DNA of 64,000 nucleotides, taken from NCBI RefSeq assembly GCF_026151205.1, contig NC_087072.1, positions 20,054,103-20,118,102 of the forward strand, read 5' to 3'. The stretch comes from Bolinopsis microptera (taxonomy: Eukaryota; Ctenophora; Tentaculata; Lobata; Bolinopsidae). The notes beneath the pieces were generated by a model that worked only from the letters and a program-made list of their open reading frames with translations, was not told where the DNA came from and ran no database searches. Positions 30,169-39,547 of this stretch are shown one piece after another. A program made the translations under genes and the position numbers. Each line of letters starts with the position of its first letter. Position 1 is the stretch's first letter.

Positions 30169-30872
30169 CTAGCAGGACCTTTTTACCAGATATCTTAGGG
30201 GACTTGGAGTAGCAAGAGAATGGGTAAAGGTATATACCTATTACAAAAATACGTCAAAAAGAATCCAGGGTGATACAGGATCGGAGAGTGCAGACCGTAA
30301 AGTTTACGCACCCACCCTTGCCTCCTAAATTCTTGGTTGGGTAGGCATTTATGCGAACTTGGTCGTTTATACTCCAAGTCCCTTTGTTAAAAATTAATAA
30401 AATTTATCTCAGGAGTTAACTTCACTCAACAATAATAATATCAATATCAATTTATCGCATAAATTTAACTATCGAATATAGGTTCGATTATCAAATATAG
30501 GTTCGATCTGATATAAATTTGTAAAATAAAATATTTAATTATTAAAAAAATTACATCAAGTGGTTAAAAATGGATCTGAAAGCTTAACAGCTTATAGTTC
30601 AATCATGATAGTAATATTAGGTGTGTGCCGCTGCATGTGCAATTTAATTACTGCAATTTAAAATTGGTTGGAGTCCAGGTATCTTTTAAGTCGGCTGCCT
30701 GTGATTGTACTAATAGTGCTTTGGTTCTCAATTTTATCAAGTTAATGGAAGTTTCTAGGCAATTGCTTGAAGTTAAAATTTTTTTATGAACACCCAGGTT
30801 GTAACCCAGCTGCCCCCACACAGTCGCCCGCCTGTCTCTAAACACACTCTCGATTTTATTGATGAGGAGATA
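30100..30872. other. Insertion disrupting LINE-A ORF1
   Basis: About 770 bp of AT-rich sequence unlike the flanking ORF1. It includes a 13-bp perfect inverted repeat (GGGACTTGGAGTA at 30199-30211 against TACTCCAAGTCCC at 30370-30382). An 88-codon minus-strand frame (30914-30648) runs into the element and contains NKIESVFRDRRATVWG; I do not recognise it. Exact boundaries and any target duplication were not resolved. Confidence 0.6.
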
Positions 30873-30873
30873 G

Positions 30874-32058
30874 GATCTCATAGAACTGCTTGATTCTCGC
30901 ACATCTGAGTTCAAGAATGAGAATGGACGATCTGTTCTGGCTTTTGGAGAAAGATATCACTACACTGGCACAAAATCATCACCCTCATCCGACCAACTCC
31001 CAGACCAACTCCAATCACTCATAACACAACTGAACAATGATCATCCAAACTCTCCACCTGTCAACAGCATTCTCATCAATCGGTATGATGGTCACTTAAG
31101 CTTCCTTCCACAACACTCAGACAACGAACCCCTCATTCACCCTGACTCATCAGTACACACACTTTCACTAGGTCACCATTGCACAGTCACTTTCAGCAAG
31201 ACTGGCACCACAGAACCCTATCACAACCAGTCTTGTCCACCACGATCACTATACACTATGACCAGGGCAAGTCAGGATTTGTACGAACACAGAATTGAAT
31301 CAGGATCTGTCGACTCTGGTGTCCGATACTCTGTGACCCTCAGATCTGTTAGTGCTCTAAACCGTGCTTCTACATGCATCATGGGAGATTCGAACACTGG
31401 TGGACTTAAATTTGGACTTGATCCTAAGAGATCCTTTGGAAAGTTCCTTCCTGGAAAACAAGTCTTCGCACCTACTGTAGACCACATTGACCCATACGAA
31501 TCCTGCGGCTACAAGAACACTGTCATTCTCTGCGGACTCAATGATATTAGGCAGGATAATGTCAAAACTCCATCTGACATCAAACAAGTGTTCAATAAAT
31601 TTACTAGTAAAATTGCTGAAATTCAAGCTGTCAATAAAAAAACTAATGTTTATATATGTCCGCTGCTGCCAACTAAATGTATTGATTTAAATAGAAGAGT
31701 CAATTTCTTTAACTATCTGATTCAAACCCAGCTTCTCCCTTTCAACTTTGGTGTGAGACTGGTAGAAGGGTTTCCAAGCTTTGCTGATGAGAACGGGCTA
31801 TTAAGCCAACACTTGTCAAAAAGGTTGACGAAGTTCCAGAAACCTGATTACTTACACCTCAATTGGAGGGGGGTTGCAAAGTTAGCAGCAATCATTAAAA
31901 ATACTATTCTTCTTAGAGTTAATGGTGGTCGAGACAGACGCAGAGCTGGACGAGGGGGGAATCAGGTGGACTCCACATCATTTCGTGACATAACTGCACG
32001 CTCTCTTCCTGCTGATAAACGAGTATCTGGTGCTCCTGACGGCTACCAACCGTCATGA
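30874..32058 (+). CDS. LINE-A ORF1, C-terminal part: AlkB-like 2OG-Fe(II) oxygenase plus SGNH esterase
   Basis: Open from the stop at 30871 to the TGA at 32056-32058. Its first ATG (31258) lies inside the oxygenase domain, so it must continue the upstream ORF1. First domain, about 30874-31365: FGERYHYTG, then NSILINRYDGHLSFLPQHSD, with the iron-binding HxD at 31114-31122, a distal histidine at 31288 (YEHRIES) and two arginines at 31324 and 31342 (RYSVTLRSV). This is the AlkB pattern of HxD...H...R...R. Second domain, about 31375-31910: MGDSN (SGNH block I), GLNDIR (block III), and DYLHLNWRG with the catalytic DxxH (block V). SGNH esterases are known in CR1-type ORF1 proteins. The AlkB fusion is what stands out, and all metal and 2-oxoglutarate ligands appear kept. 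The tail is basic, with RDRRRAGRGG. Confidence 0.8.
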   Translation, partial: DLIELLDSRTSEFKNENGRSVLAFGERYHYTGTKSSPSSDQLPDQLQSLITQLNNDHPNSPPVNSILINRYDGHLSFLPQHSDNEPLIHPDSSVHTLSLGHHCTVTFSKTGTTEPYHNQSCPPRSLYTMTRASQDLYEHRIESGSVDSGVRYSVTLRSVSALNRASTCIMGDSNTGGLKFGLDPKRSFGKFLPGKQVFAPTVDHIDPYESCGYKNTVILCGLNDIRQDNVKTPSDIKQVFNKFTSKIAEIQAVNKKTNVYICPLLPTKCIDLNRRVNFFNYLIQTQLLPFNFGVRLVEGFPSFADENGLLSQHLSKRLTKFQKPDYLHLNWRGVAKLAAIIKNTILLRVNGGRDRRRAGRGGNQVDSTSFRDITARSLPADKRVSGAPDGYQPS

Positions 32059-35000
32059 CTACTCTAACTAAAGAGGTATGTAAACACTGCTGCAAGGGTA
32101 TCTATGTGGGCCAAGCCATAGTCGAGTGTTCCGAATGTAACCATGCAACTCATCATAAATGCTACAATATTGTCAATACCGATTTATGCGGTAACTTTCT
32201 CTGCAATACATGTGTAAATCTTGCTGTTAAACGATACAACCCGTTCAAATATGATATCTCCGACGAAGAAATCGATCTAGACGATACGATAACTAAGCTC
32301 TCGCAAATTTTAAACTGTTGTTCTCAGCTTAACAGAAGTCAAATTAATCAAACTCTAGAAACTTTAACCGAAGGTCAAATGTCAATGATGTTTCAAAACA
32401 TAGACGGTAACAAAAGTAACTTTGATACTATGTGTATAGATCTTCGCCGATATAACAAAAAGTTTTCCATAATTGCACTTGCTGAAACAAATGTAGGACC
32501 TGAATTAAGTAGTTTGTATCAATTAACCGAATACAATAGTTTTTACCAAGCAACCTTTCGAGAGAAAAAGAAGGGCACCGGAGTTGCAATTTATATCCAC
32601 CAGTCACTAAATGCAACAATCGATAATACCCTCTCCTATGTAAGTGAAAACCTAGAAATCCTATTTTTAAGATTCAACAATGGTAACTCAAGCACCTTTG
32701 TTGGAGTTTTATACCGCCCTCCGAGTGGCAATTTTGACTTAGCGCTAAGTGAACTAGCCGACACTCTGGACAAAGTCCCCAGACACTCGTATATAGCTGG
32801 TGACTTTAACATCAATCTTCACGGCGACAGCAACAAGGTTGCTAAATATGAACACGTTCTTTACAGTCGAGGCTTCTATCCTCTCATATCTGTAATGACC
32901 CATGAAAAACCCGGCTGTATTCCTTCATGCATCGATAACATCATTACCAATGATTTAGACAACATTATAACATCTGGCACATTCAAAGACAAAATCACAC
33001 ATCATCACCCCATATTCTTAGCACTCAACACACACCTTGACCAGAACGATTGCAAGATTAAGTATGAACAGTTTTATGACTACTGTAACTCTAACGTAGA
33101 TAAGTTCACCGACAAACTATCCAATAGTCTTGATAACACTGTAATAAATTGTTTTGATACCTTTGCTGACACATTTAACGTTGCTTTTGACGAATGTTTC
33201 AAGCTAGAAACCCCGAAATGTACAAAACGCACTATGCAAAACAATCCATGGATTACACCAGCAATTATAACATCAATAAATCACTGTCACGAACTATACG
33301 AAAACTGGGTCAAAGCTCGCAAAGTCAAGTGCAATCTAGGAGATACTGACACAAAAGGTGGATTCTGTCACTGCGCAGTATGTAACAAAAAGCGCAGTGA
33401 GTACTTAACTTATAAATATTATAGAAAAGAACTCAAAGTTATACGTGAAAAGGCTCAAACTTCGTACAATATGGGTAAATTTAATGAAGTTCAAGGTGAC
33501 AGTAAGAAAACATGGCAACCAATCAATAAGATACGCGGCAAAGGGAAACGAGAAATTAAACCCCCGTTTGTTATTAATAATGAGAAAATAATGAACCGTA
33601 GAATTATAGCTAACGAATTTAACAATTACTTTGTATCTCTTGCCCCTAAGTTGAATGAATCATACAGTACAACCGGTCAAATTAGACTAAGTCCAATTCA
33701 ATGCTTTACGGACTACTTACCAAGGCCAAATACCTCAAGTATATTTCTCAGCGATTGTACACCAGAAGAAATAGAGAAAATCATTAGCGAACTCAAGAAT
33801 GGAAAAGCTAGTGACATCCCTATTCACGTCATCAAACGAACGTCTAAGATTATAAGCCCACTCCTGTCAGTATTATTTAATGAACACATGAGAAATGGAA
33901 CTTTTCCAGACCGACTGAAAATTGGTAAAATTAGCCCTATATACAAAAAAGACGGTACAGAATATCTCGAAAACTATAGGCCAGTATCTACCCTAGCTGT
34001 GTTCGGAAAGTTATTTGAGAAAGTAATCTACTCCCGTTTGTACAGTTTTCTTGTGTCGCAGAACGTTTTGTTTGAGAACCAGTTTGGTTTTAGGAAGAGT
34101 CACTCAACTAACCACGCCCTTAATTACTCAGTTGACTATGTAAACTCCCATATAAAGGAAAAGCAACATGTATTAGGTATCTTTATCGACTTATCAAAGG
34201 CATTTGACACTATCAGTCACGATAAACTTCTCATAAAACTTGACAAATATGGTATAAGAGGTAACGCAAACGAGCTTATTGGAAGTTACCTATCTAACAG
34301 ACAGCAGTACGTTTCAGTTTTAGGTGAGGAATCTGATAAACTCCCTGTTATTTGTGGAGTACCACAAGGTAGTGTTTTAGGACCGCTACTGTTTATAATT
34401 TACATAAACGATATCTATAACTCATCAGACCTAGGAAAATTTATACTTTTCGCTGATGACACCAATATATTTGTAGTCGACAAATCTGTCCAGAATCTCT
34501 ACCAAAAAGCTAATACTATAATGAATTCTGTTTACAATTATATGAAATGCAATCTTCTCCACATTAACATCAAGAAATGCTGTTACATTCACTTTACACC
34601 AGGAAAGAAGGATGTAACTAGTAGTAGTAGTGATAGTAATGATCTTATTTTAACGTTGAATAACACAGTCATTAAACGTGTTGATGAAACTAAATTCCTC
34701 GGCGTTATTATAGATAAAAACCTTAACTGGAAACCTCATACTGCATATCTTAGTTCTAAATTAAAGTGTGAAGTCGGTAAACTCTGCCGTATGAGAAGAT
34801 GTATACCTAAAGAGCTGTATAATGACCTCTACCACACCCTCTTCGAATCTCATCTAGGATATGGGATCTCAGTGTGGGGAGGCATATCGAACAATAGGCT
34901 TGAACCAATATTTAAAATTCAAAAAAAGTGCACTCGTATTCTATTTGGTGATCAAGAGGCATACAGTAATAAGTTCAAAACATGTGCTAGAACCCGCCCA

Positions 35001-35405
35001 ATTGGATCCCAAAAACTCGGAGCCGACTTCTATAAACGAGAATCAAGTAAACCCCTTCTCAGCAGAAACAAAATACTCTGCGTGCATAATTTGTATAAGT
35101 ACCACTGTCTACTTGAAATGTTTAAAATAATCAAACTTCACACTCCAATACCGATGTACAATTTATTTCAAAAGTCACCCCGACGTGATAACTACTTTAT
35201 TAACCCCGCTGCAACCAATTTGTTTGTATATAAAACCTCGAATATGTGGAATAAATTCCTTAAACCTTCTAGTAAGATTGACTTCTCGTCCCCAATTGCA
35301 CTTGTTAAAGGTCGCATTAAAACTATGCTACTCAATGCTCAAAAAGCTGGAAACACTGATGAATGGTCAGAACTCAACTTTGATGGAAATGACATGTGCC
35401 TATAA
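32055..35405 (+). CDS. LINE-A ORF2: PHD, EEP endonuclease and reverse transcriptase
   Basis: 1116 residues, intact. The ATG at 32055 overlaps the ORF1 stop as ATGA. Residues 7-50 form a second PHD-like finger (C-x2-C...C-x2-C...H-x2-C...C-x2-C). The EEP-type endonuclease follows at about 95-330: a FQNIDG start, LAETN, AGDFNINL near residue 250, IDNIIT and THHHPIF. The last has HH where DH is usual, a variant I cannot evaluate. Reverse transcriptase spans about 610-880: FIDLSKAFDT near 709, CGVPQGSVLGPLLF, and FADDTNIF near 799 with the catalytic aspartates. A C-terminal region with conserved WNKF follows. It nicks target DNA and copies element RNA by target-primed reverse transcription. Confidence 0.92.
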   Translation: MTTLTKEVCKHCCKGIYVGQAIVECSECNHATHHKCYNIVNTDLCGNFLCNTCVNLAVKRYNPFKYDISDEEIDLDDTITKLSQILNCCSQLNRSQINQTLETLTEGQMSMMFQNIDGNKSNFDTMCIDLRRYNKKFSIIALAETNVGPELSSLYQLTEYNSFYQATFREKKKGTGVAIYIHQSLNATIDNTLSYVSENLEILFLRFNNGNSSTFVGVLYRPPSGNFDLALSELADTLDKVPRHSYIAGDFNINLHGDSNKVAKYEHVLYSRGFYPLISVMTHEKPGCIPSCIDNIITNDLDNIITSGTFKDKITHHHPIFLALNTHLDQNDCKIKYEQFYDYCNSNVDKFTDKLSNSLDNTVINCFDTFADTFNVAFDECFKLETPKCTKRTMQNNPWITPAIITSINHCHELYENWVKARKVKCNLGDTDTKGGFCHCAVCNKKRSEYLTYKYYRKELKVIREKAQTSYNMGKFNEVQGDSKKTWQPINKIRGKGKREIKPPFVINNEKIMNRRIIANEFNNYFVSLAPKLNESYSTTGQIRLSPIQCFTDYLPRPNTSSIFLSDCTPEEIEKIISELKNGKASDIPIHVIKRTSKIISPLLSVLFNEHMRNGTFPDRLKIGKISPIYKKDGTEYLENYRPVSTLAVFGKLFEKVIYSRLYSFLVSQNVLFENQFGFRKSHSTNHALNYSVDYVNSHIKEKQHVLGIFIDLSKAFDTISHDKLLIKLDKYGIRGNANELIGSYLSNRQQYVSVLGEESDKLPVICGVPQGSVLGPLLFIIYINDIYNSSDLGKFILFADDTNIFVVDKSVQNLYQKANTIMNSVYNYMKCNLLHINIKKCCYIHFTPGKKDVTSSSSDSNDLILTLNNTVIKRVDETKFLGVIIDKNLNWKPHTAYLSSKLKCEVGKLCRMRRCIPKELYNDLYHTLFESHLGYGISVWGGISNNRLEPIFKIQKKCTRILFGDQEAYSNKFKTCARTRPIGSQKLGADFYKRESSKPLLSRNKILCVHNLYKYHCLLEMFKIIKLHTPIPMYNLFQKSPRRDNYFINPAATNLFVYKTSNMWNKFLKPSSKIDFSSPIALVKGRIKTMLLNAQKAGNTDEWSELNFDGNDMCL

Positions 35406-36923
35406 TTAAGAACACACAAACTAGTCCATATAGATTTCATACTACACACACAAAATAACACACACAATACACACCACAGTCAAACATAGAAACTATATAT
35501 TCACGCATATAACACAAAACACTGATCAGCTCATCCGCTTTACACTAGTGTCTGGACTTGTCTGGAGTGTTCGTCTGGAACGTGGGACGGACTCACAAAT
35601 ATATTGTGTGAACGTAGCGCGCGAAACTTAAATATTGTATAACTCTATCATTTCATTACCCAGCGTGATTTACCGCGCCAGGCCAGAATAATGAAATGAA
35701 GCCGCGCTATATCCGTGAACCTACAGTGACTTATATTTTATATTTTGTATCTCTTACTACGTAACGCGAAATTAAGTTGTATCACACTCCCGGTTTTGGA
35801 CCCCAATGTTAACCTTGCAGCAACTGTGTCAGCCCAATATACTCTAGAAGTATGATCACACTTATTTTAATGAACAAAAGACCCATAATTAATATAATCA
35901 GATACTCGTCAACAGCAGCAGTTTCCTTACGTGTGATGTGTTGTCCTTCTCCTTTCTGTGTCCCCGTCGTTTTGTTTTGTGAAATGTACTGTAGTAGTGT
36001 TTTAATATTTAAATCGAACGCAACTCAATAGTCAATAGTTAATAATAACAAACACAAATACTATTTTAAATAATTGATTAATATCGATTTATATACGAAC
36101 CAAACATTAATTAATCTTTAATAACCTTTTATATATGTGTTAAACGATCCAGGGCATATCTAAAATTCGATAATGAACTTCATATATTATTAGTTCCGCG
36201 TGCTGATAAATATTCTGGGAATCAATCCACCCAATCGTGGCGATAATGGATAACATATTTTTGTGCTTGGCCGGTTTTAGGTTTGAGTTTGTGCTCCAAA
36301 AGTGGTAAATCGGGTGCTAGTAAAGCTCTTGCAGGCAACTGGCTCCTTTTGCCAACTGCTTTTGGTTTAAGCGCTGACTCACATTTGGAACTGGCACTGG
36401 TATAATTGTAATATCCTACGAAGTCAGCATGCTATATTATTTTGCAAAACTCGTTTAATATCTTGACAATATTTAAAGTTTATGGTTTTAGGTTTAGACG
36501 CGGCGCACGCACCGCTTATATGTTATAGCTCATTCATGATTCAGCTTCTGCTTTCAGCGCTGTGTTGCTACACACTGTATAGCATGTGGGTCAAGCGCGG
36601 TGCCGCGCCTAAACAGCAAAAGAGTTATTTATTTTAAAATTTATTTTTGTATCTCAAAAATGATGTAAAGTTTTTAATATGACGAAGAATTAAAGCTATT
36701 TCCGTACAGCCTAAGTGCTAAGCATGCTCGTTAGAAAAACTATGAACAATGAACATAACATGCTAGCTTTCTTTATTTTGTAAGTCGCGTCGGCTGACAT
36801 CTTGGGTTGTACTGGATGTAACAAGTTTATTATCGGATGTCTATTTATATTTATTATGATATCATTATTCATTGTAATGGCAATAAAATTTAAATTTTGT
36901 TTTACTTAAAATTTTGTTTTACT

Positions 36924-37740
36924 TTTCAGTGTTGATGACTCGTGAGTTATACTTAGTTTTTTTTTCTTCCTCATTTCTCTTGTACAACTTGTCCAGGGGA
37001 ACATTAAGGTTTGATGGTGCATTTGGGTGTGTTATTCTTACATCCATGAAAGTCCTGGCATTCCTGCCATATAATCCAGTTGCAACAATATCTAGCCTTG
37101 CTCCGCTGTCAGTAGTAGTTCCTTTGGGATGAAGTTCTGGAGACGTTGGTAGGAGAGCTGGCTCAGTATAAACGTTTCTACATTTAGCCTCACGTAGTAG
37201 ATCTGCTTCGGTTTCTACAAGCACTGTATGTCTAAAGGAAACATACCCTCCTTTTTTACAAGAAAGGGCATGATCGACGGAGTTTCTTTCTCCACACGCA
37301 CAGTGTTTAGCAATATCTTGTATAGGCCAGCCATATCGCCAGTGGCGTAACGAAGGGCCCTGCTGACCCTGCTGTGCAGGGGGGCGCCGTCTTAGGGGGG
37401 CGCCAAATCGTCGTTTGAATGTGGGACAATTTCGAAAACTTAACTAAAGTACTAGCAAAACTGCGCGTTTTGCTCTAGATACACACTTTTTTAGAGATTT
37501 TACCGGCGTATCCTCTTAAATCGCCTAATTTTTTCAATTTTAGGGAGGGGCACCAAAAGGAGAGGGGGCGCCAACAGGGGGGCGCCTTTTCGGCAGGGGG
37601 GCGCCAACAGGCAACGTTACGCCACTGCATATCGCAAACATATACCATCTCTAAAGTCCTTCTTGTTCAAGCAGTAACCATAAGACTGCATTGGGAGGGC
37701 TGACAGCCAGGATGAGCTGCCTTAAGTGAATACTGATTGT
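36924..37740 (-). pseudogene. Retroelement C-terminus, proximal part (zinc ligands and restriction-like endonuclease)
   Basis: Read from 37740 leftwards on the minus strand, skipping the MITE at 37340-37627: GYCLNKKDFRDGICLRYGWP, then KHCACGERNSVDHALSCKKG (CxC...H...C zinc ligands), ARLDIVATGLY and FMDVRITHPNAPSN (nuclease core), ending KYNSRVINTE at the LINE-A junction. The rest of the protein is at 28720-28947. It belongs to the same family as 22195-22540 and 23375-23960. No reverse transcriptase remains upstream, so this copy was 5'-truncated before the two later insertions. Confidence 0.8.
37340..37627. mobile_element. hAT-like MITE with 13-bp TIRs and exact 8-bp TSD
   Basis: 288 bp from CAGTGGCGTAACG to its inverted complement CGTTACGCCACTG. 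It is flanked by the exact direct repeat CATATCGC (37332-37339 and 37628-37635). Removing the element plus one repeat restores the reading frame of the host retroelement. The interior is rich in GGGGGGCGCC repeats and has no coding capacity. The CAGTGGCG ends and 8-bp duplication indicate mobilisation by a hAT transposase. Confidence 0.93.
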
Positions 37741-37949
37741 GACTTTGCCCCACGAAAACCTCACTGAACCTCTACGCGGTGTGGGGTGGGTGGCTCGAAC
37801 GGATGGTGCATTGGTGTTTCTAACCTATGCAAAGGATGGGACTAGCCATCTCTACAACAAAGGAAAGGCTTTAATAGCCTCTACTAACCTTAGAACCGCA
37901 GCATAACCGCTTTTCCCACCGGCAAATAACACCTTCCACAGGAAACTAA

Positions 37950-38520
37950 CGCTCTCACAGGCCTCCACGTCTTGTGTACCCTAGGATTTGGGTTTGGCTC
38001 GGACACTTAAAACAACGATAGAGGAGCGGTCTACACGCTCACAGGCTACCACGTCTCGTGTAACCCCAGGATTTAACACGCTCACAGGCTACCACTTCTC
38101 GTGTAACCCTAGGACTCTAACACTTAACAGACTCTAACACGCTCACAGGCTTCCACGTCTCGTGTACCCTAGGATTTTGTTTTTGGATCAGACACTCAAA
38201 ATAACAATAGAGGAGTGGTCTACACGCTCATAGGCTACAATGTCTCGTGTAACCCCAGGATTTGACACGTTCACAGGCTACCACGTCTTGTGTAACCCCA
38301 GGATTTAACACGCTCATAGGCTACCACGTCTCGTGAAACCCTAGGACTCTTACACTTAACAGACTCTTACACTTAACAGACTCTGACATGCTCACAGGCT
38401 TCCACATCTCGTGTACCCTAGGATTTAGTTTGGATCGGACACTCAAATCAACAATAGAGGAGTGGTATACACGCTCACAGGCTTCCATGTCTCGTGTAAC
38501 TCCAGGATTTGATTTTGGAT
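37950..38520. repeat. Composite minisatellite, about nine units
   Basis: Nine diverged units with core CTCACAGGCTACCACGTCTC followed by GTGTAACCCCAGGATTT or GTGTACCCTAGGATTT. They are organised in higher-order blocks that include ACACTTAACAGACTC and ATAGAGGAGTGGTCTACACG spacers. The preceding 37740-37950 is GC-balanced and unassigned. No cas genes or conserved-repeat/unique-spacer pattern is present. Confidence 0.85.
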
Positions 38521-38529
38521 TGGCCACTC

Positions 38530-39312
38530 AACAAAAAAATGGTAGAGGAGCAGTCTACAGTGACGTTACAGGAACATTGCATACTCATACCAGTTGCACG
38601 TAGCAGGCCATGACTTCTCTGGAAGTCCCTGTCTCTCCATCGTTAACCTGGCGCGGTTGCAGTAGGGGCGGTGGTAACAGAACTGTAAGACTCTCAGTCC
38701 TCAGAGTCTGTTGTCGATATCTATGTTTAATATATTTATGGTATATAATTTGGGAGTCTCTCTCTCCAGCAGCAGGAGTTGGGGAAATGGGGACGCGTTG
38801 TGAAAGCCACCTTAATGAAGGCTTACTGTCGACGCCGACCAATCAAAAGAAAGATTGTGACTTTCCTTAAAATCAAAGAAATTTGCGTTATAGCGCTTCG
38901 GTTGCTGTCCTATGAGCAGGTTCCAACCAATCAGGCCATTGATTGAGTGAATAAATCACAGATTAAGTGCCGGGATCATGTGTCCGCCAGATCTTAAAAT
39001 GGTCACAACTCGGCTTGGTTGTAAACAACCAATTTGAAATTTTGGGAAACCACATGTGTTATCAAACCAAATGTGTCTGGAAATTTTGGAGTTCATAACT
39101 CAAAACATTCTCACTATGGTGACAATAGAGAAAAAGAGGGAGTGGCATGCCACACCCTCTGTAATTGATAAAATTATACGAAATTTTCAGGAAATCTAAG
39201 TTGGACCCATATCTGTATTCTCTGAAATTTGTGCGCAATTCTGACACGAATTACGTGAGTTATTAAAGGGTTGCGTGTGGGTAGTTACTTCTGGGCCACC
39301 CTGTATGCTGTA
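38530..39312. other. No gene recognised between minisatellite and LINE-B
   Basis: Unique-looking sequence without a supported gene. A GGGCCACCCTGTAT stretch near 39292 resembles the end of a mariner-like element, but no partner end was identified. Confidence 0.4.
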
Positions 39313-39395
39313 TGTTTGACCTTTTGAATACCCTTTGAATGACAAATTATGAACAGTACGGCTCATGGAACTGTTCAATGGTGCTCCATATATCC
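39313..39395 (+). pseudogene. Decayed duplicate of LARP7 exon 1
   Basis: Similar to 46710-46785 over about 75 bp (TTGACCTTTTGAATACCC, then a TTATGAACAGTACGGCTC block). It keeps an ATG and a MTNYEQYGS start, against MANYEQYGS in LARP7. A 1-bp deletion shifts the frame, and a stop follows before any splice donor. It lies upstream of LINE-B in the same orientation as LARP7. Alternatively both are copies of a repeat from which LARP7 recruited its start. Confidence 0.6.
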
Positions 39396-39547
39396 CCTTT
39401 CCTCACATAAAGTTGTTGAATACGGACGAGGAAATTGTCATAAACTGACGCAAAAACTTCTTTGTTGCTGTTCAATTTCTTAATTTCTCTTTAAATACTT
39501 TCTCTTTTAATACTTTCAACACTACTATATAACAAATAATTTGAGGT

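Larger units (their letters stand above)
28948..36923 (+). mobile_element. LINE-A: near-complete CR1-like non-LTR retrotransposon (PHD-AlkB-SGNH ORF1; PHD-EEP-RT ORF2)
   Basis: Components in order: 5' leader (28948-29133, with the 36-bp shared motif at 28968), ORF1 part 1 (29134 to about 30100), a foreign insertion (about 30100-30870), ORF1 part 2 (30874-32058), ORF2 (32055-35405), a 1.5-kb 3' UTR, and a tail built of AAATTTTGTTTTAC repeats. It is inserted in an older minus-strand retroelement; candidate target duplication is TTTC (28944-28947 and 36924-36927). A 5'-truncated relative at 25073-25665 confirms the 3' end. ORF2 is intact, while ORF1 is broken only by the internal insertion. This suggests fairly recent activity. 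Clade assignment to CR1/L2-like is by domain order, not by a tree. Confidence 0.85.

Noticed and set aside
37950-38520. CRISPR array
   Set aside because: Units are diverged and spacers are themselves repeated. The genome is eukaryotic and no cas-like genes are present.
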